In this document: positions 1 through 6,093 of the stretch, piece after piece
Numbering within the stretch: the first letter of the stretch is position 1
Layout: each line of letters starts with the position of its first letter
From: Micavibrio aeruginosavorus
Lineage (GTDB): Bacteria; Pseudomonadota; Alphaproteobacteria; Micavibrionales; Micavibrionaceae
Assembly (NCBI GenBank): GCA_003241475.1
Contig: QFQB01000093.1
Location: 1 to 7,417, forward strand
DNA: 7,417 nt
Reading direction: 5' to 3'
Notes under the pieces: generated by a model
The model's input: the letters and a program-made list of their open reading frames with translations, nothing else
Databases searched by the model: none
Told to the model about the DNA's origin: nothing
Made by a program: the position numbers and the translations under genes

Positions 1-343
1 TCAAATCCTCGCGTAGCAAAAAGTCGGCAAGGGTTTGTCCGATCGGTGCGTTAGATTGCGATCCGAGCTGCGAGTCGTAGAAATAGACGAACACGCCGTC
101 GGCGACGATGAAGTCCTGCACTTCGTTGTAATCGAAGCGCAACTTGCCGGGGCGGTTGAGATAGAATTTGCCGGACAGGCGCGAGCCGAGCGAGGATGTC
201 TGGATGAAATCGGCCTGCGCGGTTTTCAGGTTCTGCAGATAGGTTTCGGCCTTGGCGATTTCGGGGTCTTGCACCTGCGCGTCGGCGGCGGGAGCGGAGA
301 ACATCATAAGCCCTGCGAAGAGGGCAAGCGCGATCTGTTTCAT
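1..343 (-). CDS. lolA: Outer-membrane lipoprotein carrier protein LolA, N-terminal part (cut by window edge)
   Basis: LolA is the periplasmic chaperone that takes lipoproteins from the LolCDE transporter and delivers them to the outer membrane. The first 114 residues are visible; the frame is still open at base 1, so the C-terminal part lies outside. Residues 1-22 form a signal peptide: K2, a hydrophobic core (IALALFAGLMMF), then APAADA with likely cleavage after A22. The mature part has the family pattern: an early helix (YLQNLKTAQADFIQTSS), then a strand ending in the signature NRPGKLRFDYNE near residues 70-81, then the VADGVFVYFYDSQLGS strand pair. The ATG at 343 is preceded by a modest Shine-Dalgarno (AGGA, 3 nt upstream). 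It lies 71 bp downstream of the PfkB-type kinase on the same strand, so co-transcription is possible. The lolA/ftsK neighbourhood is common in Alphaproteobacteria; here two other genes lie between them. Confidence 0.9.
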   Translation of the reverse strand, partial: MKQIALALFAGLMMFSAPAADAQVQDPEIAKAETYLQNLKTAQADFIQTSSLGSRLSGKFYLNRPGKLRFDYNEVQDFIVADGVFVYFYDSQLGSQSNAPIGQTLADFLLREDL

Positions 344-414
344 AATCCTATTTCTAAAAGATAAAAGCGTTCAAAGAAAGGCCAAAAAGCGGCTTTGCCT
401 TGTGCTGGCCGCGG

Positions 415-1380
415 CTAAAACCGGATGGAATGGCGGTTGACCAGCGGCGGGCGCGCGGTGTCATGCATCAGGATGGACCGTGCGCACGACGCCGCAAATT
501 CCATGCAATCGGCCACGGGCTTCTCGTCCAGACGTCCCATCAGGAAGCCTGCCAGAAACTGGTCGCCTGCGCCGGTGGTGTTTTTGGGGTTGGCGACAGG
601 TTGCACGGGAAAATGGGCAACCTCGCCTTTGGAAATATAATAGGCGCCCTTTGCATTGTGCGTCAGCAGGACATCGCATTTCCAGTCCTTGAAGGCGGGT
701 AATGCTTCTTCGAGCGAACTTGCGCCGACCAAGGCAGGAAGATTTTCGTGGTTTCCCACCAGCAAATTTAAAATGCCCGCGTCCGCCAATGCGCGGATTT
801 TCTGGGCGTAGCGTTGGCCGAAGACACGATCCATCATCTTCATGACCAGCGGGATTTTGTTTTGAGCCGTCGTTTCAAACACCGCTTTTGCCGTGTTGCT
901 GTCTTGTCCGAATTCGAACAGATAGACTTCCGTCACGATCATCGAAGCCTTTGCGAGGGCGTCTGTGTCGATATCGGCAGGAGACAAGTCCCAGCTGGCG
1001 CCGTGGCTATAGGCAAAGGAGCGTTCGCCGTCAGGCGTTACCAGCACGGCGCATTGGGAAGATTCTTGGCGGCCTGCGTCTACATCAAAGGCGACCGTGT
1101 AATCGGAAAAGGAGGCGCGATAAAGGGATTCAAAGGAATCATCGCCGATCTTGCCGAAAAACTGTGTTGGAACCCCATAGGCTGCCATGCCGCACAGGCT
1201 GTTGGCGGCGCAACCGCCCGGGATGGCATCATAACTTTCGAGGTCGGCGCGCAGGCGTGCGAAGGACAAATCATCCATGGCGCGGGCCAGCCCTTTGGGT
1301 ATCTTATGTGTTTCAAGGAACTTATCGCTTATGTGCGCGACAAGATCGATATTGGCGAGGCCGATGCCCACAACGTCCAT
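415..1380 (-). CDS. PfkB/ribokinase-family kinase, adenosine-kinase-like subgroup
   Basis: A complete 321-aa cytosolic kinase of the ribokinase/PfkB fold, which phosphorylates a sugar or nucleoside hydroxyl using ATP. It opens with the Rossmann-like strand DVVGIGLANIDLV. The first PfkB signature is GGCAANS (residues 55-61, substrate side), followed by FFGKIGDDSFESLY. The second is NTTGAGDQFLAGFL, where the anion hole is G270-A-G272 and the catalytic base is D273. The usual DT-GAGD starts here with N. The stretch VTPDGERSF and the overall length resemble the adenosine-kinase-like branch, which many alphaproteobacteria annotate loosely as 'carbohydrate kinase', so the substrate cannot be named. 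I chose ATG 1380 over an upstream in-frame TTG at 1398, because family members begin close to M-D-V-V-G-I-G and a GAAAGG lies 10 nt before the ATG. It is divergent from the acyltransferase and followed by lolA. Confidence 0.88.
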   Translation of the reverse strand: MDVVGIGLANIDLVAHISDKFLETHKIPKGLARAMDDLSFARLRADLESYDAIPGGCAANSLCGMAAYGVPTQFFGKIGDDSFESLYRASFSDYTVAFDVDAGRQESSQCAVLVTPDGERSFAYSHGASWDLSPADIDTDALAKASMIVTEVYLFEFGQDSNTAKAVFETTAQNKIPLVMKMMDRVFGQRYAQKIRALADAGILNLLVGNHENLPALVGASSLEEALPAFKDWKCDVLLTHNAKGAYYISKGEVAHFPVQPVANPKNTTGAGDQFLAGFLMGRLDEKPVADCMEFAASCARSILMHDTARPPLVNRHSIRF

Positions 1381-1469
1381 ATTGGTCAAACCTTTCAAGA
1401 GCTCTGTAATAGTAACCCATTGTTTGCGAACCGAATATTAAAATAAGTGTCTGTGATGACATAATTATT

Positions 1470-1499
1470 TTGACATATTAGTAATTAACAAGGTAGGGT
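1470..1499 (+). promoter_or_regulatory. Sigma70-like promoter for the acyltransferase gene
   Basis: A perfect TTGACA lies at 1470-1475, followed after 18 bp by TAGGGT at 1494-1499, a weak -10 (3 of 6 to TATAAT). The predicted start near 1506 gives a leader of about 24 nt that contains the AAAAAGG ribosome site (1518-1524). The whole 149-bp gap between the kinase start (1380) and the acyltransferase start (1530) is AT-rich and non-coding, and should also hold the kinase promoter on the minus strand. There I see only a TAATAT at 1440-1435, without a convincing -35. Confidence 0.45.
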
Positions 1500-1529
1500 G
1501 TCCCGTGTTTGATATGTAAAAAGGTAAAT

Positions 1530-2711
1530 ATGATGGAAACGATGCAGGAACGCCGCTTTGACGCCCTGAATGCCTGGCGTGGTATCGGTGCCGCTGCCGT
1601 GGCCGTCTATCATTTCAATTATGTGATCCATAGCCATATTTCCGACATGGCACCCCTTGCCGGCGTTTACGTCATGCTTGATTTCTTTTTCGTGTTGAGC
1701 GGCTTTGTGATCGCGAGCAATTACGAGAAACGCATGGCAGAAGGCTATGCCGTTAAGGATTTCATGGTCCGCCGCTTTATGCGAATCTATCCTTTGCACT
1801 TTTTTACTCTGATACTGCTGGTCGGATTGGAAATGACGAAGTTTGTCATCCCTGTTGGCGGCGGTCCATTTGCGAGCGATTACAAATCCATCGATTCTTT
1901 GTTCGCAAACATCTTTTTGCTGCAGGGGATGGGAATTTACGGGATCACCACATGGAATGCGCCAAGTTGGAGCATCAGTGTCGAATTTTTCACTTATATC
2001 TTGTTTGCCGTTTCCGTTCTGTGGCTTCGTCATAGGTTATGGATGCTTTGTCTGGCCAGCGTTATCATAGTTCCTGCGGCGCTATATTTTGCCGGCATCC
2101 AGACAATGGATTTGACGACGCATGGTGCAATCTTCCGTAGCATTTACGGCTTTAGCGCCGGCGTGCTTTGCTATCACCTCTATCTTTGGTGCGCGCAGTA
2201 TTCCAACTGGAAAAAATTTCTTCCCGTTCTTGAAATTCTTGCCGTTGTTGCCGTTGCGGGCTTCATCGTCTTCCTAGGCTTGACCAAGTTTTCGCTACTT
2301 TCTCCATTGTTCCTTATGCCCGTTACAATCATCTTCGCTTTTGAAGGCGGGCCTGTGAGCCGGTTTTTGAAGCAGAAAATATTCATGGTACTGGCGTTGC
2401 TGTCTTATTCCGCTTATCTGATGCACTATGTTTTGCACCAGATTTTTTTCGGGATTTTCAAAACCTATGAGAAATTGAGCGGCCAGACGATCATACATCA
2501 TACAACCAATGCGCTGGGCATGACTGATGAAACCATTAATCTTGGTCTATGGTTCGGAGATCTGATGCAGGTCTTGATGCTGGCGATTGTGTTCGGGGTC
2601 AGCTATTTCACCTGCCGCTATATCGAGCTTCCCTTTAATGAATGGGGCCGCCGCTATGTCCGCCGTAAATCCGCAGCGAATTCCATCGTCGAACCCGCTA
2701 CGGCAGTTTAA
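1530..2711 (+). CDS. Acyltransferase-3 family integral membrane O-acyltransferase (OafA/YrhL-like)
   Basis: A 393-aa polytopic inner-membrane protein of the acyltransferase-3 family. Members move acetyl or other acyl groups onto sugars of O-antigen, exopolysaccharide, peptidoglycan or Nod factors. The family motifs appear in order: LNAWRGIGAAAVAVYHF with the conserved R17 and H28; FFFVLSGF (residues 52-59); RRFMRIYP (81-88); and SWSISVEFF (146-154). Further hydrophobic helices follow to about residue 370, and the tail is short, basic and cytoplasmic (EWGRRYVRRKS). There is no C-terminal SGNH domain, so this is the short form. ATG 1530 was chosen over an upstream TTG (1509) because AAAAAGG (1518-1524) sits 5 nt before it; ATG 1533 is equally possible. 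It is transcribed against the flanking lolA/kinase and ftsK genes, and hand-sampled lines have lower GC (about 42-58%) than ftsK. The substrate cannot be inferred because no polysaccharide genes are visible. Confidence 0.9.
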   Translation: MMETMQERRFDALNAWRGIGAAAVAVYHFNYVIHSHISDMAPLAGVYVMLDFFFVLSGFVIASNYEKRMAEGYAVKDFMVRRFMRIYPLHFFTLILLVGLEMTKFVIPVGGGPFASDYKSIDSLFANIFLLQGMGIYGITTWNAPSWSISVEFFTYILFAVSVLWLRHRLWMLCLASVIIVPAALYFAGIQTMDLTTHGAIFRSIYGFSAGVLCYHLYLWCAQYSNWKKFLPVLEILAVVAVAGFIVFLGLTKFSLLSPLFLMPVTIIFAFEGGPVSRFLKQKIFMVLALLSYSAYLMHYVLHQIFFGIFKTYEKLSGQTIIHHTTNALGMTDETINLGLWFGDLMQVLMLAIVFGVSYFTCRYIELPFNEWGRRYVRRKSAANSIVEPATAV

Positions 2712-2748
2712 AAAAATCCGCAGAACAAACTATTGAAGCTCGGCTAAG

Positions 2749-2764
2749 TCTTTGAAATCAAAGA
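2749..2764 (+). terminator. Possible hairpin terminator between convergent acyltransferase and ftsK
   Basis: TCTTTGA-AA-TCAAAGA is a perfect 7-bp inverted repeat (effectively a 6-bp stem with an AAAT loop) in the 62-bp gap between the acyltransferase stop (2711) and the ftsK stop (2774). A run of five T (2771-2775) follows six bases downstream on the plus strand. The stem is AT-rich and the T-run is offset, so this is a weak candidate. It is the only hairpin I see between the two converging genes. Confidence 0.3.
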
Positions 2765-2773
2765 AGGCTGTTT

Positions 2774-5257
2774 TTAGCGTTGCCCGACCAGAACTTCGCG
2801 TTTGCCGACATGGTTTGATTTTCCGACCACGCCCTGCTTTTCCATCTCCTCGATGATGCGGGCTGCGCGGTTGTAGCCGATTTGCAGGTGACGCTGGATA
2901 AAGCTGGTTGAGGCTTTTTGCTCGCGGGCGACAAGGGCAACAGCCTGATCGTATAACTCGTCGCATTGTTCGCCGCCGCCTTCTTCGCCGAATTCGCCGC
3001 CTTCGAAGTCGCCTTCGGTAATGTCTTCGATATAGCTTGGCTCAGCCTGTGATTTGAGGAAGTTGACGACATTTTCAACGTCCGAATCGGATGCAAACGG
3101 GCCATGCACTCGTTTCAACGGCAAGCCTGCGGCGGAATACAGCATGTCCCCCTGACCTAGCAATTGCTCTGCGCCGCCTTCGTTCAAGATGGTGCGCGAA
3201 TCGATTTTGCTCGATACCGCGAACGAGATGCGGGAGGGGAAGTTGGATTTGATAACGCCGGTGATAACGTCAACGGACGGGCGCTGTGTGGCCATGATCA
3301 GGTGGATGCCCGCGGCACGCGCCATCTGTGCCAGACGCTGGATCGCGCTTTCGACATCTTTTCCGGCGACCAGCATCAGGTCGGCGAATTCGTCGACGAT
3401 GACGACGATGTAAGGCAGATCTGTCAGGTCGAGCGGTTGTTCTTCATAAACAGGTTTTCCTGTTTCAGGATCGAATCCGGTTTGTACTTTGCGCATCAGC
3501 ACTTCGCCTTTTTTACGGGCTTCGGCAAGACGCTGGTTGTAGCCGTCGATGTTGCGTACGCCGAGCTTGGACATGGCGCGGTAGCGGTCTTCCATTTCGT
3601 TGACCGTCCATTTGAGCGCGACCACGGCTTTGCCGGGTTCGGTTACGACGGGCGAGAGAAGATGCGGGATGTCGTCATACACCGACAATTCGAGCATCTT
3701 CGGATCGATCATGATGAAGCGGCATTTTTCCGGCGGCAGGCGGTAGAGTAGCGATAGAATCATCGTGTTGATTCCGACGGATTTACCGGACCCTGTCGTA
3801 CCGGCCACCAGCAAGTGCGGCATGCGGGCGAGGTCGGCGATGACGGGCGCGCCGCCGATGTCTTTGCCCAGAATGAGCGGTAGCTTGGCCGTGTGCTTTT
3901 CGTAGTCGCGCGTGGACAGCATTTCGCGCAAGTAAACCGTCTGGCGGATTTTGTTCGGCAGTTCGATCCCGATGACATTGCGGCCCGGCACGACGGCGGC
4001 GCGGACGGAGACAGCGGACATGGAACGGGCGATATCGTCCGCCAGACCGATGACGCGCGACGTTTTCGTGCCCGGCGCAGGTTCGAGTTCGTAGAGCGTG
4101 ACGACAGGGCCGGGGTTGATGGATTTGATCGTACCTTTGACGTTGAAGTCGTTGAGCACGTTCTGCAAAAAGGTCGCATTCATCTGCAGCATTTTCTCAT
4201 CGACCTTTGCTGCGCCTTTTTCATCTTCGATTTCGTTCAACAGGTCGAGGCCGGGCAATTCCCACTCGCCGCCATCGAACAACTGGAATTTCTTCTGACG
4301 GCCTTTGTTGTTACCCTTGGTAACCTGCTTGGCCTTGTTGACGCGGATGTTGTGAGGCTCTTCATCCTCTTCGTATTCCTCGTCTTCTTCCTCCTCTTCC
4401 TCATCGGAGTCTTCATCGACTTCTTCGTCATCCTCTTCTTCTTCGTCCTCTTCTTCTTCGTCCTCATCGTCTTCACTTTCGAGAACGATTTCGCGGCGGT
4501 CGCTTTCCATCGGCGGGATGATCGGTTTGCGGACTTTCTTGGTTTTTGGCTCGACGTAATCGGCATCGGCGTAATGGCGTACCCAGTTCACGAACGCCGT
4601 TGCGGTATCGTAGAAGAAATAACCAACGGCTGTGACAAGATTGACCATGAGCGTTGCGACCCAGCGCAGTTCGGCCAGACCGACGCCAAAAGCGACGCAA
4701 CAAAGCGCAAAGGCGATGACACCCCAGCCTGTGGCCACAAGGCCAAAGCCGCGTTCCATTCCGAAGAGATCTGCGCTTTTCTGCAGTAGCATCATGCCGC
4801 CGCTGCCGCCCAGATAAGAATTGGCCATCCAGTCGCCGGACGGCAGACGTGCAAAGGCTGCTGCTGCTGCCAATGCGCCAAAGATCATCGCGGCAAAACG
4901 CGCCCACACCGGCGCGAGGCTACGACGGATAAGAAGGCTGGAACCCCATGCGATAAAACTGGCGGCGAACACAAGTCCGCCAAGACCGATCGTCTGCAGC
5001 AAAAGATCGGCGGTCGAAGCGCCGCTCGCACCCATCCAGTTGGCAACGCCGGACGGCGAAGCGCCTGCTGTATTCGCTGAAGGGTCGGCGCGGTTATAAG
5101 AAGCAATTGCCAATAGAATGAACAAACCAAAGAGGCAGAGGATACCGCCTGTTGAATCAACAATGCGGCGGGCAATGAATGCCTGCACGGGATCGGGAAA
5201 AATGCGCGCCATACGGCTTTTTGGGGTGCGCTTGACTTTGTACTTTCTGGTGGCCAT
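2774..5257 (-). CDS. ftsK: DNA translocase FtsK (membrane-anchored, full length)
   Basis: FtsK anchors in the division septum through its N-terminus and pumps DNA, helping to resolve and segregate the chromosome terminus. The 827-aa product has the expected order. First comes an N-terminal membrane domain with four to five hydrophobic helices (about residues 38-54, 85-109, 117-138, 170-197, 200-223), including the family-like DPSANTAG and NWMGASGASTAD loop. A linker follows (about 235-330). The motor has Walker A GTTGSGKS (486-493, K492) and Walker B IVVIVDEF (D622, E623), then ATQRPSVDVITG and the SRISF/SKIDSRTIL region. Last is a C-terminal winged-helix gamma domain (DELYDQAV to the end) for KOPS recognition. 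ATG 5257 was chosen; an in-frame TTG at 5287 would add 10 residues, and neither start has a clear Shine-Dalgarno. The linker is oddly acidic: 36 of 39 residues at 262-300 are D or E. The promoter lies at 5330-5358. Confidence 0.96.
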   Translation of the reverse strand: MATRKYKVKRTPKSRMARIFPDPVQAFIARRIVDSTGGILCLFGLFILLAIASYNRADPSANTAGASPSGVANWMGASGASTADLLLQTIGLGGLVFAASFIAWGSSLLIRRSLAPVWARFAAMIFGALAAAAAFARLPSGDWMANSYLGGSGGMMLLQKSADLFGMERGFGLVATGWGVIAFALCCVAFGVGLAELRWVATLMVNLVTAVGYFFYDTATAFVNWVRHYADADYVEPKTKKVRKPIIPPMESDRREIVLESEDDEDEEEEDEEEEDDEEVDEDSDEEEEEEDEEYEEDEEPHNIRVNKAKQVTKGNNKGRQKKFQLFDGGEWELPGLDLLNEIEDEKGAAKVDEKMLQMNATFLQNVLNDFNVKGTIKSINPGPVVTLYELEPAPGTKTSRVIGLADDIARSMSAVSVRAAVVPGRNVIGIELPNKIRQTVYLREMLSTRDYEKHTAKLPLILGKDIGGAPVIADLARMPHLLVAGTTGSGKSVGINTMILSLLYRLPPEKCRFIMIDPKMLELSVYDDIPHLLSPVVTEPGKAVVALKWTVNEMEDRYRAMSKLGVRNIDGYNQRLAEARKKGEVLMRKVQTGFDPETGKPVYEEQPLDLTDLPYIVVIVDEFADLMLVAGKDVESAIQRLAQMARAAGIHLIMATQRPSVDVITGVIKSNFPSRISFAVSSKIDSRTILNEGGAEQLLGQGDMLYSAAGLPLKRVHGPFASDSDVENVVNFLKSQAEPSYIEDITEGDFEGGEFGEEGGGEQCDELYDQAVALVAREQKASTSFIQRHLQIGYNRAARIIEEMEKQGVVGKSNHVGKREVLVGQR
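4431..4465 (-). repeat. 15-bp tandem repeat inside the ftsK acidic linker
   Basis: The 15-bp unit CCTCTTCTTCTTCGT occurs twice back to back without error (4432-4446 and 4447-4461). The period-15 match extends over 4431-4465, about 2.3 copies. On the ftsK strand each unit encodes five acidic residues of the D-E-E-E-E type. The period is a multiple of three, so gain or loss of a unit by slippage would keep the frame and only change linker length. Confidence 0.85.
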
Positions 5258-5303
5258 GGCAGTTCTATTCGAAAAGGATTGTTTCAAGAGTGAGGGAGGG
5301 GCC

Positions 5304-5354
5304 CATCCTGGGCGGGAATCATTTGTCCTATTCTAATCATCTTGGGTGGGAATC
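5304..5354. repeat. 17-bp direct repeat pair flanking the predicted ftsK transcription start
   Basis: CATCCTGGGCGGGAATC (5304-5320) and CATCTTGGGTGGGAATC (5338-5354) match at 15 of 17 bases; both differences are C/T transitions. The copies are 34 bp apart start to start, a little over three helical turns. One copy lies in the spacer of the predicted ftsK promoter and touches its -35; the other lies just downstream of the predicted start near 5323. Both end in GAATC, a GANTC site. The first copy overlaps a 5-bp hairpin, GCCCA-TCC-TGGGC (5301-5313), that would sit in the ftsK leader RNA. Confidence 0.8.
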
Positions 5355-5358
5355 TCAA
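5330..5358 (-). promoter_or_regulatory. Sigma70-like promoter of ftsK
   Basis: Read on the minus strand, TTGAGA (5358-5353) is followed after exactly 17 bp by TAGAAT (5335-5330). These match the -35 and -10 consensus at 4-5 and 5 positions, the best promoter in the window. Transcription would begin near 5323 and give a leader of about 65 nt before ATG 5257, containing the GCCCA/TGGGC hairpin. Confidence 0.6.
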
Positions 5359-5391
5359 GGAAACAGCGTATCCCCTGCGTTTCCCGTTCTA

Positions 5392-5406
5392 TTAAGTTTT
5401 TGTTAA
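5392..5406. promoter_or_regulatory. Perfect CtrA box, TTAA-N7-TTAA
   Basis: TTAAGTTTTTGTTAA matches the full CtrA recognition pattern of two TTAA half-sites separated by seven bases. CtrA is the response regulator that controls cell-cycle and division genes in Alphaproteobacteria, usually binding around the -35 of activated promoters. The second half-site (5403-5406) lies 67 bp upstream of ATG 5474, where it could serve as the -35 region of the small membrane-protein gene; TAGGGT (5419-5424) or TAGCGT (5424-5429) are loose -10 candidates. Relative to the predicted ftsK start (5323) it is centred near -76. No other TTAA-N7-TTAA was found in intergenic DNA. Confidence 0.6.
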
Positions 5407-5473
5407 GACTTTCCGCGTTAGGGTAGCGTTATGGGGATTCTCTTCTCCTATGACAGCGTCACATGAGGGTTTC

Positions 5474-5812
5474 ATGACACAGGCTCCGACCGCACAGATC
5501 GAGTACACGATTTACACGTTCGACATGCCCGCACCTAAGCAAAAGGGTAGCAACAGCTGGAAAAAACATGCGACGCTGGATGACATGATGCGGGCTATCA
5601 ATGAGGCCGAAACGCTTCACCAGAGCCAAAAATTCCAGAAAATCGAAGTGAAAAAGAAGTTTTTCGACCAAAAAAAGAACCGCACGGTCGATATGACGCT
5701 CAAGACGTTCGAATCGAGTCCGAAAAAAGACTACAGCACGATCTTGTTCGTGATTGGCGGACTCGTCTGTGCCTTGGGTGCGTTTGCGGCCAGTTTTTTC
5801 TTAACGAAATAG
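5474..5812 (+). CDS. Small C-terminally anchored membrane protein, unknown function
   Basis: I do not recognise this 112-aa protein. Residues 1-86 look soluble and highly charged. A segment rich in alternating charges (KHATLDDMMRAINEAETL, then KFQKIEVKKKFFD and NRTVDMTLKTFE) suggests a small alpha/beta fold. Residues about 87-110 are one strong membrane helix (YSTILFVIGGLVCALGAF...), ending in T-K. The lysines just before the helix (SSPKK) predict N-in topology, so this is probably a tail-anchored inner-membrane protein with a cytoplasmic domain. ATG 5474 was chosen because GAGGG (5465-5469) lies just upstream; an in-frame ATG at 5450 has no well-placed ribosome site. It is divergent from ftsK across a region with a CtrA box and GANTC sites, which hints at a cell-cycle or division link. 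That link is inference only. Its stop is 6 bp from the stop of the convergent 58-aa gene. Confidence 0.75.
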   Translation: MTQAPTAQIEYTIYTFDMPAPKQKGSNSWKKHATLDDMMRAINEAETLHQSQKFQKIEVKKKFFDQKKNRTVDMTLKTFESSPKKDYSTILFVIGGLVCALGAFAASFFLTK

Positions 5813-5818
5813 GGCGGA

Positions 5819-5995
5819 TTATTCGTCGGCAATAACGCCTGTCGGGTCATGCTCGACGAGGGCTGCGACCTGCTCAAAGACCGTGGCGTTTTCTTCCATC
5901 TGCACTTTCAGGGGCGGATTTTGATCGCCAATTGTGCGAAAAAAAACAGCGGCGTCTTTCAAAAGTTTTGCGGCAAGCGCGGCATTGGTCAGCAT
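5819..5995 (-). CDS. 58-aa conserved-looking small protein, unknown function
   Basis: This short gene begins at ATG 5995 and ends with TAA at 5821-5819. A well-placed AGGA (6004-6001) lies 5 nt before the start, which is strong support for so short a frame. The product opens MLTNAALAAKLLKDAAVFFR, likely an amphipathic helix, continues IGDQNPPLKVQMEENATVFEQ, and ends LVEHDPTGVIADE. It is helical, acidic and soluble, with no signal peptide, membrane helix or cysteines. The codons favour G/C at the third position like the housekeeping genes here. It contains a run of eight T (antisense of 5939-5946), a possible slippage site. I cannot name the family; the pattern suggests a small cytoplasmic adaptor or structural protein. 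It converges on the small membrane-protein gene with a 6-bp gap and is divergent from the HAD-like gene. Confidence 0.65.
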   Translation of the reverse strand: MLTNAALAAKLLKDAAVFFRTIGDQNPPLKVQMEENATVFEQVAALVEHDPTGVIADE

Positions 5996-6026
5996 GTTGG
6001 TCCTGTATCCCCTTAAAAACTGCGAC

Positions 6027-6056
6027 AGCCTAGCATGGAAAAGCTAAACAAATCAA
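6027..6056 (-). promoter_or_regulatory. Weak promoter candidate for the 58-aa gene
   Basis: On the minus strand TTGATT (6056-6051) and TAGGCT (6032-6027) are separated by 18 bp. Both hexamers are partial matches. Placement would give a leader of about 25 nt that includes the AGGA ribosome site. Confidence 0.25.
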
Positions 6057-6093
6057 AGTGGTACTAGCTGGCATTTATTATTTTTCATAAAGA

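Larger units (their letters stand above)
5316..5440. promoter_or_regulatory. Cluster of three GANTC (CcrM-type methylation) sites
   Basis: GANTC sites occur at 5316-5320, 5350-5354 and 5436-5440. In my hand scan the window has roughly 22 such sites, and these three are the only ones in intergenic DNA. The site at 5350-5354 overlaps the predicted ftsK -35 hexamer (5353-5358), where adenine methylation could affect polymerase or regulator binding. GANTC is the CcrM target in Alphaproteobacteria and is read by GcrA. That this organism has CcrM is inferred. Confidence 0.5.

Noticed and set aside
377..400. Possible terminator between the kinase and lolA (AAGGC...GCCTT with inner AAAGC/GCTTT)
   Set aside because: The outer stem is only 5 bp, the inner stem has almost no loop, and no good T-run follows on the minus strand.
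814..1446. Plus-strand open frame of 210 codons opposite the PfkB kinase
   Set aside because: The minus-strand kinase has both PfkB signatures; the antisense product has no coherent domain.
1485..1489. TTAAC half-site near the acyltransferase promoter as a second CtrA site
   Set aside because: There is no partner TTAA seven bases away, and a 5-base match is expected by chance in AT-rich DNA.
1485..2033. Minus-strand open frame of 182 codons opposite the acyltransferase
   Set aside because: The plus-strand frame carries all acyltransferase-3 motifs; the antisense product is low-complexity, rich in H, Q and D.
3893..4789. Long plus-strand open frame of 298 codons opposite ftsK
   Set aside because: It is antisense to a clear ftsK; its phenylalanine/leucine/valine-rich stretch is the complement of the Asp/Glu tract and mimics membrane helices by chance.
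5289..5301. GAGGGAGGGG as a KOPS (GGGNAGGG) site for FtsK
   Set aside because: The spacing is one base short of the KOPS consensus, so it does not match.
5311..5350. GGGTGGGAA-type repeats as MraZ boxes
   Set aside because: MraZ boxes are TGGGN repeats spaced about 10 bp start to start upstream of the mra operon; here the spacing is 34 bp and the downstream gene is ftsK.
5711..5764. Three GANTC sites in 54 bp inside the small membrane-protein gene
   Set aside because: They are in coding sequence, two of them in adjacent Glu/Ser codons, and are explained by codon choice; there is no promoter nearby.
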